From the NCBI GenBank assembly GCA_900544115.1, contig UQTW01000004.1, positions 1-64,000 of the forward strand: a DNA stretch of 64,000 nucleotides, read 5' to 3'. The number at the start of each line of letters is the position of its first letter. The first letter of the stretch is position 1. The notes beneath the pieces were generated by a model. That model made no database searches. It was not told the origin of the DNA and worked only from the letters and a program-made list of their open reading frames with translations. Source of the stretch: an uncultured Collinsella sp. Lineage in GTDB: Bacteria; Actinomycetota; Coriobacteriia; Coriobacteriales; Coriobacteriaceae. Shown here one piece after another: positions 1 through 7,178 of the stretch. The translations under genes were made by a program, and so were the position numbers.

Positions 1-472
1 GGCCCGTGGGTTATACCCTAAGAGCAAACCACCCTTTTTAAGGGTGGTTCTGATTCTATCTAGCGGAATTTTATTGGGACGAGACCTGAGCATATTCGTC
101 GACGCAACCTCCTCCCCAGTCGCCACGCCAAATGCAGGCGGAGCGGCCGAAGGATCTAACGAGCACGCCGCGATGACTTGGAAGTGCGGTTGGAAAGGTC
201 ATCGAGGCCAAAGAATCCCGGAGGTATACCAAGGCGCACTTTGGGAATCCGTCGAATCACCCCACTTCAAGCCAGAATTCAGATCGGGCCGATTCATCAT
301 CTGGAAGTCCCATCGGCGACTCGCAATGAACAACCGACGCGCTCTGCGAGAGACCGTTCATTACCGGCCCGAGCCGAACATGGACACAACGTCCCGTTTG
401 TGTTCTTCAATCGCCTGCACGTTCTTCCTATTCTTGGGTTGTCGAACAAGCCATAGAGAAAAGGAAGAAAAC
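1..472. other. Gene-free left edge with one hairpin
   Basis: I recognise no gene here. Open frames run through the stretch but have no ribosome binding site and no protein-like composition. A hairpin with 10-bp arms (27-36 and 40-49, AACCACCCTT / AAGGGTGGTT) and a 3-nt loop lies near the edge. It has no T-run on the plus side, so it is at best a weak terminator of a gene left of the window. The rest could be decayed coding sequence, but no fragment is recognisable. Confidence 0.5.
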
Positions 473-826
473 ATGGTCACCGACAAGATCTACGCGGAAT
501 CGATCGCCAAGCAATACGCGCCCAAAAGCGCCTCCAAGCTCACCGCGCTCAAGAAACTCGATGCCAAAGCTAAGCGCCCTGCAAGCATCTTCGCCCACAG
601 CTTCGGCATCGTTTCTGCGCTGCTGTTGGGTGTAGGCATGTGCCTGACCATGGGTGTGCTGGGATCTGGCGAGGGCACGTTGTTTGTGCTCGGAATCGTC
701 CTTGGTATCTTGGGTATCGCAGGCGCAAGCGTGAACCTTGTCCTGTATCGCTGGATTCTGGAAACCTCTAAGAAGAAATACGCCTTTGAGATAATGGAGC
801 TTGCCAAGGGAATTGCCGGCGAATAG
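473..826 (+). CDS. Small two-helix membrane protein of unknown function
   Basis: The product is 117 residues. A charged N-terminal part (about 1-40, rich in Lys and Ala) precedes two hydrophobic helices (about 43-70 and 77-103) and a short basic tail, so it should sit in the cytoplasmic membrane. The frame is open further upstream, but the ATG at 473 follows a good AAGGAAG site and everything before it is not protein-like. It resembles short clostridial and coriobacterial proteins sometimes labelled dihydropteridine reductase, a name with no visible enzyme motif behind it. The TetR gene starts 29 nt downstream on the same strand, so the two may be co-transcribed. Confidence 0.75.
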   Translation: MVTDKIYAESIAKQYAPKSASKLTALKKLDAKAKRPASIFAHSFGIVSALLLGVGMCLTMGVLGSGEGTLFVLGIVLGILGIAGASVNLVLYRWILETSKKKYAFEIMELAKGIAGE

Positions 827-855
827 CTTTTGGCATCAGGGAGAGGCAGGCTTGG

Positions 856-1446
856 GTGAACAGGCAGCAGAGCAGATACTTTACGACGGCGCAGCTTATG
901 GACGAGGCTTTGCTCGACTTGCTGCAGAACAAGGGCGCGGAGTTCATAACCGTTAAGGAGATTTGCAAGAAGGCCGGGGTGGGGCGCTCTACGTTCTACC
1001 TTCACTACCAGGGTGTCCCTGACCTCGTGAAGGAGTGTTCGGAGCATGTGAACACCAAGTTCTTCGAGCGCTTTGAACAAAGCGCCGCAGACACGATCGG
1101 GACTATCCGTACGGCTCCCCTCGACGAGCTCGTTTTCGTAACCGACGAGTACCTGAAGCCCTACCTCGAGTTCGTCCAAGACAACTGTTCCATCTATCGC
1201 GCGATGCTCGCAAACGGGCATACGCTGCAAGCTCAGGAGCGATTCGAGGCCCTAGCGAAGCACGTCATCGACCCAGTGTTGGAGCGCTTTGGCTATCCCA
1301 GCGAGCAGCGGGCCTTCGTCATCAGTTTTTATGTGCATGGGCTCTCTGCCGTGGTTCAGGACTGGATCCAAAGCGGCTGCGAAACGCCTATCGATGAGAT
1401 GGCGCGCATTATCAAAACCTGCGTGCACCCGAACGGCACGAACTGA
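856..1446 (+). CDS. TetR/AcrR-family transcriptional regulator
   Basis: This 196-residue protein has the TetR DNA-binding helix-turn-helix at about residues 32-51 (TVKEICKKAGVGRSTFYLHY) and a helical C-terminal ligand/dimer domain of the type seen in DhaS-like TetR proteins. The start is a GTG at 856 behind AGGCAGG; an in-frame ATG at 898 is less likely because it would cut into the first helix. It follows the small membrane protein gene closely and may control it. The ligand is not predictable from sequence. Confidence 0.88.
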   Translation: MNRQQSRYFTTAQLMDEALLDLLQNKGAEFITVKEICKKAGVGRSTFYLHYQGVPDLVKECSEHVNTKFFERFEQSAADTIGTIRTAPLDELVFVTDEYLKPYLEFVQDNCSIYRAMLANGHTLQAQERFEALAKHVIDPVLERFGYPSEQRAFVISFYVHGLSAVVQDWIQSGCETPIDEMARIIKTCVHPNGTN

Positions 1447-1750
1447 CGTTTTGCCAACGCTAAAGAGAGGCGCGAATGAAACGATGTGACGGCGACGCCC
1501 CCTAGGCGCCAAGAGCGTGGGCCGCGCATCCGCCTTGAGAATACTGCGGAAGGAACGGGAAGCGAAAGCAGCAATCTACCTTGGTAAAGGGCGTGTATCC
1601 CTTTCCGCTGCTCGCGCGGGCCGACTCCAGCCGTGCCGGAACCGCCAGCGCGGCCTCGAAGCCGCTGGCAGCGAGAATCACGGAGGAGAGTTTCCCGTGA
1701 TGGCGATGGGACGGAGGGGTATTTGTAGGTGTGTAACCCGCAGGAGCTAC
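1447..1750. other. Intergenic stretch without a recognised gene
   Basis: About 300 nt between the TetR gene and the convergent HxlR gene. Overlapping short frames exist on both strands, but none has a ribosome binding site or a recognisable product. A minus-strand frame around 1560-1690 is rich in Ala, Ser and Gly and could be a remnant of a lost gene; I cannot assign it. Confidence 0.4.
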
Positions 1751-2101
1751 TTATCGGAGCCCGCCGCCGCGGAGCTGCTCCTTGTAGTTCTCGCCCCAAG
1801 CTCTCATTGCGTCAAGAACGGGTCTGAGTGTCTGTCCCAGGTCGGTGAGCGAGTACTCCACCCGTGGGGGCACCTCTGCGAACGCATCACGATGAACGAG
1901 CCCCGTTTCCTCCATGGTTCGTAGGTTGCTGGTCAGAACTTTCTGCGAAATCTTGCCGATCGAGCGTTGCAGCTCCTTAAAGCGCATCGTGCCTTTGAGC
2001 GAGAGTTCGCGCAGGATGAGCACCTGCCACTTGTTGCCGATGAGCAAAAGCGTTGTCTCCACTGGGCAGGCAGGCAGGTTCTCCAAAGTCGGTGCCGTCA
2101 T
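1751..2101 (-). CDS. HxlR-family winged-helix regulator
   Basis: The 116-residue product has the HxlR pattern: an N-terminal Cys (C12, in PACPVETTL) followed by IGNKWQVLILREL, a winged helix through RFKELQRSIGKISQKVLTSNL, and the EYSLTDLG segment near the C-terminus. Two earlier in-frame ATGs exist, but the one at 2101 has GGAGG about 9 nt upstream and gives the usual family length. The Cys suggests thiol or electrophile sensing, as known for YodB-type members. It is divergent from the NAD(P)-binding protein gene at 2263, the usual layout for an HxlR repressor and its redox target. Confidence 0.92.
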   Translation of the reverse strand: MTAPTLENLPACPVETTLLLIGNKWQVLILRELSLKGTMRFKELQRSIGKISQKVLTSNLRTMEETGLVHRDAFAEVPPRVEYSLTDLGQTLRPVLDAMRAWGENYKEQLRGGGLR

Positions 2102-2262
2102 ATTCGCGAAACCTCCGTCTGCAATCATGCACGTCATTTACATTAGTTTCCTTTTGGTGCTTACAGCACTTTTATGTACCTACTTTCCATTATATACCTT
2201 TGACGCGTATCGTATGAGCTGCAAGGAAAGCGGCGGCGAGTGCCGCAGGTCGAAAGGAAAAC

Positions 2263-2901
2263 ATGATGACCAAGAAAATCGCAGTTGTAGCAGCGAACGG
2301 CAGGGCCGGCAGCCTCATCGTTGAGGAGGCCGTGCGTCGCGGATTCGACGTGACCGCCATCGTACGCGGCGAGAATAGGACCGCTGCTCAGAACTCCGTC
2401 ATCAAGGACGCACTCGAGCTCACGACGGAAGACCTCGAAGGATTCGATGCCGTGGTGGACGCCATGGGTGGCTGGACGCCCGAAACCATCCCCGGTATCA
2501 CCGACGCGGGCATCCACTTGGCTGATGTGCTGGTTGGCACCGATGTGCGCCTGCTCATCGTGGGTGGCGCGGGCTCGCTGTTCGTCAACCCTGAGCATAC
2601 GGTCACCGTCGATATGGGCCCGAACTTCCCCGATGACTGGAAGCCGCTGTCCGCCGCGGCCGGCAAAGTCCTTGCTCACCTTCGCGAAACGGACGGCCTC
2701 AAGTGGACCTTCGTTTCCCCTGCTGCTGACTTCCAGGCCGACGGCGAGCGCACCGGCGAGTATATCTTGGCGGGCGAGGAGTTCACGCTCAACAGCCGCG
2801 GCGAGTCAACGCTCTCGTACGCTGACTATGCGATTGCCATGGTCGATGAGATCGAGTCCGGTAACCACGTCGCCCAGCGCATCTCGGTTGTGAGCAAGTA
2901 G
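2263..2901 (+). CDS. NAD(P)-binding Rossmann-fold protein (NmrA/atypical SDR type)
   Basis: This 212-residue protein starts with a nucleotide-binding strand-loop-helix (AVVAANGRAGSLIVEEAVRRG, residues 7-27) and continues with repeated alternating strand/helix segments, including LLIVGGAGSLFV near the middle. It matches atypical short-chain dehydrogenases of the NmrA/BVR-B kind, which bind NAD(P)H; the substrate is unknown. The ATG at 2263 follows AAAGGAAAAC. The divergent HxlR gene probably regulates it. A strong hairpin (2922-2953) ends the transcript. Confidence 0.87.
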   Translation: MMTKKIAVVAANGRAGSLIVEEAVRRGFDVTAIVRGENRTAAQNSVIKDALELTTEDLEGFDAVVDAMGGWTPETIPGITDAGIHLADVLVGTDVRLLIVGGAGSLFVNPEHTVTVDMGPNFPDDWKPLSAAAGKVLAHLRETDGLKWTFVSPAADFQADGERTGEYILAGEEFTLNSRGESTLSYADYAIAMVDEIESGNHVAQRISVVSK

Positions 2902-2921
2902 CTTTATGCCGTTTGGGAAAT

Positions 2922-2953
2922 GGGAGGGTCGATGCCAGTCGCGTCGACCCTCC
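2922..2953 (+). terminator. Hairpin after the NAD(P)-binding protein gene
   Basis: Perfect 11-bp arms (2922-2932 GGGAGGGTCGA and 2943-2953) enclose a 10-nt loop. There is no T-run directly after the stem, so termination efficiency is uncertain. Confidence 0.6.
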
Positions 2954-3038
2954 CGTTGCGTACCGGGGCAACCAGTCTTGTTGTCTGAGTTGTGACATCT
3001 TAAACAATGGTTGAGTTTAAAAAGGGGCGTTTTTGGTA

Positions 3039-3479
3039 CTACCGAGCGTGAGCGTTCTCGTAGGCCTCTTTGATATCTTCTGGCAAACCGTCGGGAATCA
3101 TGGCCCTCAGCTCAGTCTCATTCTCGCCCTGATTCAGCTGCCCGTAGAACCAGCATTTGTACTTCAGCATGTCCAGCGCGCGGTTCATGTTCGCGATCTC
3201 TAGCTCCATGTGGGCCTTCCGCTCCTCGAACATGGCCTTGCGTTTGGGGTATGTCGATGGACCCTCCGCGCACCATTCCATGAATAGACGGATGTCCTTG
3301 ATCTCCATCCCCGCTTTCTTGAGGCATTCGATGACCCGAAGCGCCTCGAGTTCCGTATCGCCGAATTGCCGAATGCCGGACGTCCGCTCCAATGCCGGGA
3401 ACAATCCCTGCTTGTCGTAATAGCGCAGCGTTGAGGCGGGCAAGCCGAACATCTCCGACACCTGTCCGATTGTGTACAT
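3039..3479 (-). CDS. MerR-family transcriptional regulator
   Basis: The 146-residue product has a MerR winged helix at the N-terminus (YTIGQVSEMFGLPASTLRYYDKQGLFP, the family signature), a second DNA-contact block (RTSGIRQFGDTELEALRVIECLKKAGMEI) and a C-terminal coiled coil (about 85-115). A single conserved-looking Cys (in CWFYG) lies after the coil. It belongs to the group that regulates oxidoreductases rather than metals, because the metal-binding Cys set is missing. It is divergent from the CMD-cupin gene, and a MerR-type promoter lies between them (3511-3541). Confidence 0.93.
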   Translation of the reverse strand: MYTIGQVSEMFGLPASTLRYYDKQGLFPALERTSGIRQFGDTELEALRVIECLKKAGMEIKDIRLFMEWCAEGPSTYPKRKAMFEERKAHMELEIANMNRALDMLKYKCWFYGQLNQGENETELRAMIPDGLPEDIKEAYENAHAR

Positions 3480-3510
3480 GGTTCCTCCGAATCAATCTCG
3501 AATTCATTCC

Positions 3511-3541
3511 TTGACCTAAAGTCAGGTTTAGGTATTACCTT
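3511..3541 (+). promoter_or_regulatory. MerR-type promoter with 19-bp spacer and central dyad
   Basis: A -35-like TTGACC (3511-3516) and a -10-like TACCTT (3536-3541) are separated by 19 bp, the over-long spacing typical of MerR-activated promoters. A perfect dyad ACCTAAA-6-TTTAGGT (3514-3533) occupies the spacer. It points toward the CMD-cupin gene and is about 30 bp from the start of the MerR gene, so it could serve activation of one and autoregulation of the other. Confidence 0.75.
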
Positions 3542-3631
3542 CATTCTCGTCATTAGAACAGGGATTGCAAAGGGTGTTCCGTAATGCGGAAACAGATTTG
3601 CACCTAAACCATCGACAGGGGGAGATCGATC

Positions 3632-4396
3632 ATGGCAATTAAACAGACGGCAGGCAGGGATGCCCTGGGGGACTTTGCCCCCAAATTCGCACAGCTCAAT
3701 GATGACGTGCTGTTCGGTGAGGTGTGGAGTCGAGAAGACGGGCTTTCCCTTCGAGACCGCAGCGTGGTGACGGTTGTGGCCCTGATGGCGCAGGGACTGA
3801 CGGACTCTTCGTTTAAATATCATCTGATGTCCGCAAAGAACAACGGGGTGACCAGGGCGGAGATAGCGGAAATCCTTACGCACGCGGCGTTTTATGCGGG
3901 ATGGCCCAAGGCGTGGGCGGCCTTCCGCATGGCAAAGGAGGTCTGGGCGGATGACGATGCCGCTGATGCAAAAGCCGAGCACCAAAACGAGATGGCCTTT
4001 CCCATCGGTGCCCCCAACGACGCATTCGCGAAGTACTTTATCGGGCAAAGCTACCTCGCGCCTCTATCAACCGAGCAGGTTGGCGTCTACAACGTGACGT
4101 TCGAGCCCGGCTGCCGCAACAACTGGCACGTGCACCACGCCAAAAACGGCGGCGGACAGATTCTCATCTGCGTGGCTGGTCGAGGGTTTTACCAGGAATG
4201 GGGTAAGCCGGCGCAGAAACTGCACCCTGGCGACGTGGTCAACATTGCCCCAGGGGTGAAGCACTGGCACGGAGCCGCACCCGACAGCTGGTTCTCACAT
4301 CTCTCGTTGGAGGTTCCGGGCGAGGAAGCCTCCAACGAGTGGTTGGAACCTGTGAACGATGAGGATTATCTCAAAGCGACTGACAAGGAGGCTTAA
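3632..4396 (+). CDS. Carboxymuconolactone decarboxylase-like / cupin fusion protein
   Basis: The 254-residue protein has two domains. Residues about 20-105 form an AhpD/CMD-type helical domain (RDRSVVTVVALMAQG and HAAFYAGWPKAWAAF) without the CXXC of true AhpD. Residues about 145-235 form a cupin barrel with metal-ligand candidates H166 and H168 (HVHH) and HWHG near 211-214. Fusions like this are annotated as CMD family proteins and are often MerR-controlled; the reaction is unknown. The start ATG follows GGGGGAG. The decayed sirtuin fragment on the other strand begins just beyond its stop. Confidence 0.88.
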   Translation: MAIKQTAGRDALGDFAPKFAQLNDDVLFGEVWSREDGLSLRDRSVVTVVALMAQGLTDSSFKYHLMSAKNNGVTRAEIAEILTHAAFYAGWPKAWAAFRMAKEVWADDDAADAKAEHQNEMAFPIGAPNDAFAKYFIGQSYLAPLSTEQVGVYNVTFEPGCRNNWHVHHAKNGGGQILICVAGRGFYQEWGKPAQKLHPGDVVNIAPGVKHWHGAAPDSWFSHLSLEVPGEEASNEWLEPVNDEDYLKATDKEA

Positions 4397-4706
4397 ATAC
4401 CTTCGCCGTCCGCGCCGCCGAGAGCAGGGCGCCCAAATCGGCCTGGATCGCCCCTGCCTTGCTTCCAAGCTGCAACGGAGCCGAGCCGCCCGAGATGTTT
4501 ACGCTCAAAAGGTGCGCATCCGGCAGCTTCGCGGTCATGCTCCAGAACGGGAGCGTGATGATGCCCGGGGTCATCTCGCCCACGCCGAGCTCCAGCAACA
4601 GCACGCGGCCATTGCCGCGCCCGCGCACGAAGCGCTCGTATCGTCCGAGGCCCTTGCGCCATGTCGCACCCTGCAGAAACGTGTCGTCGCGCACCCACGG
4701 TACAAG
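4371..4706 (-). pseudogene. C-terminal fragment of a class M-like sirtuin gene
   Basis: On the minus strand this encodes only the last third of a sirtuin: VPWVRDDTFLQG, then LLLELGVGEMTPGIITLPFWSMTAKLPDAH. The homologous part is 4419-4706, a 288-nt copy of 7203-7490 with about ten mismatches and no gaps. Homology stops at 4706, where the zinc ribbon would begin; the frame then continues into unrelated sequence until a stop near 4742. The N-terminal two thirds of the gene are missing. Its end reads past the homologous part into the 3' end of the CMD-cupin gene. Confidence 0.85.
4419..4706. repeat. Direct repeat, left copy of 288 nt (partner 7203-7490)
   Basis: Left member of a gap-free direct repeat inside sirtuin C-terminal coding sequence. 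The first about 145 nt are identical to the partner; the mismatches fall in the distal half. Recombination between the copies would delete the radical SAM pair and the broken tetR. Confidence 0.9.
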
Positions 4707-4826
4707 ATACTGGTTTTCCGTGCGAAAACGCTCATGCCGCTAAATTGAGCGACCGCCTGTACTGCAGCGGGATCATCCGCCCGAGCGATCCCTTAATCCG
4801 TCGCCCGTTGCGCCAATCGGCAGAAG

Positions 4827-4855
4827 CCACGCGTGGACGCTAATCGCTCGAGCGA
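4827..4855. repeat. Two adjacent short palindromes left of the radical SAM pair
   Basis: CCACGCGTGG (4827-4836) and TCGCTCGAGCGA (4844-4855) lie next to each other in the 170-nt stretch between the sirtuin fragment and the end of the second radical SAM gene. They may form the 3' end of that transcript or the edge of the inserted segment. No T-run follows. Confidence 0.4.
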
Positions 4856-4873
4856 ATCGTCGTCGGTTTCCGT

Positions 4874-5782
4874 TTAACGATTTCTTTTTCCGCTATTATC
4901 TGACCCTCGGACTTCCTCGTGATAGAAGTAGTCCACGATCACCGGATGCCCCTGCGGGACTCTGCCATAAGGCATTTCGTTGTCCACAAAGGGGCAATCG
5001 TACTTCTTGGCCATTTCTTCGGCTTTTACTTCAAGCGCTTCAAAATAGCTACGGTTGCGCTTGTTATAGATCTCATCGTAAAGCGGTACGAGATTGGGAT
5101 GTTTCTCGGCGATATAATCCAGGATCGCTTTTTTGAAACCACCCCGAAGATTGAGATTTTCGAGCCAAAACAAATCGCACCGATCCTTTACTCGCTCAAA
5201 AATCATCTCAAAATCCGTGATGCCGGGAAATACCGGGGACACGAAGCAGACCGTACGGATACCTTCGTCATACACCTGCTTCATAGCAGCGATACGACGC
5301 TCGATGCTCGACGCGGAGTCCATATCGTTCTTGAAGTTCTCATCCAGCGTGTTGATCGACCATGAAACGGTCACTCGTCCAAGCCTCTTCAGCAGATCGA
5401 TATCCCGTACCACAAGATCGGACTTTGTGCAGATCAGAATATCTGCATCGCTGCCAATCAGCTGCTCCAGGAGTTTCCTGGTATTCCCGAATCGCTCCTC
5501 CTGTGGATTGTAGCCATCCGTCACAGAACCGATAACCACCCGCTGTCCAGCGTATTTCTTCGGATTCTTGATTTCCGGCCAATGCTTCACATCAAGAAAG
5601 GTGCCCCATTCCTCCTTGTGTCCGGTAAAGCGCTTCATAAAGGAGGCATAGCAATACTTGCAAGCATGCGTGCAGCCTACATAGGGATTGACCGAGTAGC
5701 CGCCTACCGGCAGGCTGGACTTGGTCATGATGTTCTTTGCTTCCACCTCATTGATGAGGATTCCATCGATCACTTCCGCCAT
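4874..5782 (-). CDS. Radical SAM protein, mobile pair protein B type
   Basis: This 302-residue protein carries the radical SAM cluster motif C37-xxx-C41-xx-C44 (GCTHACKYCYAS), which binds a [4Fe-4S] cluster that cleaves S-adenosylmethionine. The C-terminal half (FWLENLNLRGGFKKAILDYI, CPFVDNEMP) resembles spore photoproduct lyase-like radical SAM proteins. The ATG at 5782 has a strong GGAGGTGCAGAGAAC leader; the frame stays open upstream because it overlaps the preceding gene by 13 nt. The neighbouring gene encodes the partner. The pair matches the families named radical SAM mobile pair A and B, which occur together on mobile DNA; the target is unknown. Its G+C content is visibly lower than its surroundings. 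Confidence 0.85.
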   Translation of the reverse strand: MAEVIDGILINEVEAKNIMTKSSLPVGGYSVNPYVGCTHACKYCYASFMKRFTGHKEEWGTFLDVKHWPEIKNPKKYAGQRVVIGSVTDGYNPQEERFGNTRKLLEQLIGSDADILICTKSDLVVRDIDLLKRLGRVTVSWSINTLDENFKNDMDSASSIERRIAAMKQVYDEGIRTVCFVSPVFPGITDFEMIFERVKDRCDLFWLENLNLRGGFKKAILDYIAEKHPNLVPLYDEIYNKRNRSYFEALEVKAEEMAKKYDCPFVDNEMPYGRVPQGHPVIVDYFYHEEVRGSDNSGKRNR

Positions 5783-6459
5783 GTTCTCTGCACCTCCAGC
5801 ACTCTTTCGAATTCTTCCGGCAATTCCTGAATCATGTTTTCGTCCCCTATGACAGAGACGAGGTCTTCCTTCATAAACATTGGAATGCCAAGCGCGTGCG
5901 CCTGGTCCGTCAAAGACCATGCCCACTCCGGTTCCGTATGAACCTTCCTGCTCTGCGCCCCGGTCATGGTACCGACGACGATCCAGTTGATTCCGGAAAG
6001 GTCGACCGTACCGGGATCGTCGAATAGCGGCTCAAAAGTAACGAAGAAGTGATTTGCTTTGACGTTTTTCCGAAGGGCGTCGATACGCCACAGCTCCGCT
6101 TTCCTCGTCACCGTAACGCCGAACCATGCGTTTTCCAGGTCGGTATCTAAATCCAGCAAATCGGGTCTCTTGGTCAGGAACAGGAACTGATGCTGTGGAT
6201 TCTCATGGATCTTTGCAAATACCTCGTCTCGCCATTCCAGCTTCCACCCGGAGAGATCGCTCATGCCGGTAAGGAGAAAGTTCTGCGGGCGTTTCTTTTC
6301 CATCATCTTGAGCTTGCTCGGGAAGAACGCAGGATCAGCGAAGTCGTCAATCATATGCCAACGTTTCACATTGTTACGGGCATAGCAATATGGACACCCC
6401 ACTGTGCAGCCGATGACGATATTCATGTTCTGAATCTGATTTTTGATGCAGATGCTCAT
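5770..6459 (-). CDS. Radical SAM protein, mobile pair protein A type (DUF5131-like)
   Basis: The 229-residue protein has a radical SAM-like motif C18-xxx-C22-xx-C25 (GCTVGCPYCYAR) at the N-terminus, followed by blocks typical of phage Gp37/Gp68-like proteins (FLFLTKRPDLL, WFGVTVTRKAELWRIDALR, FVTFEPLFDD, WIVVGTMTG). It overlaps the downstream radical SAM gene by 13 nt, and its own ATG overlaps the stop of the truncated sirtuin fragment (ATGA), so translation may be coupled. The two radical SAM genes replace the middle of a sirtuin operon. The substrate is unknown. Confidence 0.83.
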   Translation of the reverse strand: MSICIKNQIQNMNIVIGCTVGCPYCYARNNVKRWHMIDDFADPAFFPSKLKMMEKKRPQNFLLTGMSDLSGWKLEWRDEVFAKIHENPQHQFLFLTKRPDLLDLDTDLENAWFGVTVTRKAELWRIDALRKNVKANHFFVTFEPLFDDPGTVDLSGINWIVVGTMTGAQSRKVHTEPEWAWSLTDQAHALGIPMFMKEDLVSVIGDENMIQELPEEFERVLEVQRTWRK

Positions 6460-6656
6460 AACGCCTGCCTACCTGCCTCTCCCGTAAACACGCAATCAGC
6501 CTCCCCCACCTTGCGGGCAAAAGCCTCGATATCTTGCTTGCAAGCAGCAGGCTCGCAATCGCTCAAATCGTATGACGTGCCGCCGTTTCGATAGACGGCC
6601 CGATGGGAAAACGATCGGCTGACAAGCCCGATGCCGAGCTTCTCGCACAGGGTCAT
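6456..6656 (-). pseudogene. N-terminal fragment of a class M-like sirtuin gene
   Basis: Sixty-six codons remain. They match the first about 60 residues of the intact sirtuin at 8717-9682 position by position (MTLCEKL against MTLYEQL, YDLSD against YELSD, EADCVFTG against EADCVLVG). Homology stops at about 6485, just before the NAD-binding glycine loop, and the frame closes on a TGA overlapping the start of the first radical SAM gene. The start codon, ribosome binding site and upstream promoter region are retained, so this promoter may now drive the radical SAM pair. Confidence 0.85.
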
Positions 6657-6799
6657 CCGTGCTCCCTTTCAGCTATAAAAAACAGGTGTCTATAAACAGT
6701 ATCCTTGTTGATTTTCGCAGGGGCAATGAACAAACGCGTGCACCTGTCGATAAACGAACAGCTACTGGACATTGTCAAACGACTCAGATTGGAGAGGCG
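6657..6799. promoter_or_regulatory. Divergent control region of the broken tetR/sirtuin copy
   Basis: This 143-nt spacer aligns along its length with 9683-9825 of the intact copy. Conserved blocks include AAACAGGTGT, a GCAATGAACA segment and TGTCGATAAACGA. Such conservation between copies suggests that the TetR operator and the divergent promoters lie here. The operator itself cannot be fixed from sequence alone. Confidence 0.5.
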
Positions 6800-7095
6800 A
6801 TGGGAGAAACCAAGATCGACCGCCGGCGGCGCTACACCCTCTCGGTCATACAGGAGGCGTTCTTCGCGCTGCTGGCCGAGGTCGGCTTCGCGAAGATGAC
6901 GGTGGCGGACATCTGCCGCCGCGCCGAGATCAACCGGGGAACGTTCTATCTGCATTACGAGGATAAGTACGCGCTGCTCGATGCGCTTATCGACGAGGCC
7001 CCGAGTTCGCCCATGCCCAGGAGCTGCTCAACGCCTATTCCGAAGGGGGCTTACTGGCGGTATCCGCTCTTCGCGATTCCGATAACCCATCGTGA
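6800..7095 (+). pseudogene. TetR regulator gene with 265-bp internal deletion
   Basis: The first 67 codons are a near copy of the TetR at 9826, including the complete helix-turn-helix (MTVADICRRAEINRGTFYLHYEDK). After ALIDEA the sequence jumps to the part corresponding to PEFAHAQELL near the C-terminus, now in another frame. Compared with the intact gene, 265 bp (10027-10291 there) are missing, with GGCC shared at the junction. The original frame then runs on to a stop near 7150. A truncated DNA-binding domain could still be made, but it would lack the dimer/ligand domain. Confidence 0.87.
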
Positions 7096-7115
7096 CCTGC
7101 GATTCAGGAATACCA

Positions 7116-7141
7116 GCCTCCGAGCCCTCTCGTTCGGAGGC
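7116..7141. terminator. Hairpin between the broken tetR and the short sirtuin gene
   Basis: Perfect 8-bp arms GCCTCCGA (7116-7123) and TCGGAGGC (7134-7141) sit between two convergent genes. There is no T-run on either side, so only weak bidirectional termination is suggested. Confidence 0.45.
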
Positions 7142-7178
7142 TGCGGCTAAAACCTCATTGCGCGTCTACCGCTCCGCG

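Noticed and set aside
44..472. Upstream extension of the first membrane protein
   Set aside because: The extra 143 codons lack a ribosome site and protein-like composition; the ATG at 473 has both a good site and a conserved-looking beginning.
1517..1924. Possible gene between the TetR and HxlR genes
   Set aside because: No ribosome site, unlikely Arg/Gly-rich product, and it overlaps the well-supported HxlR gene.
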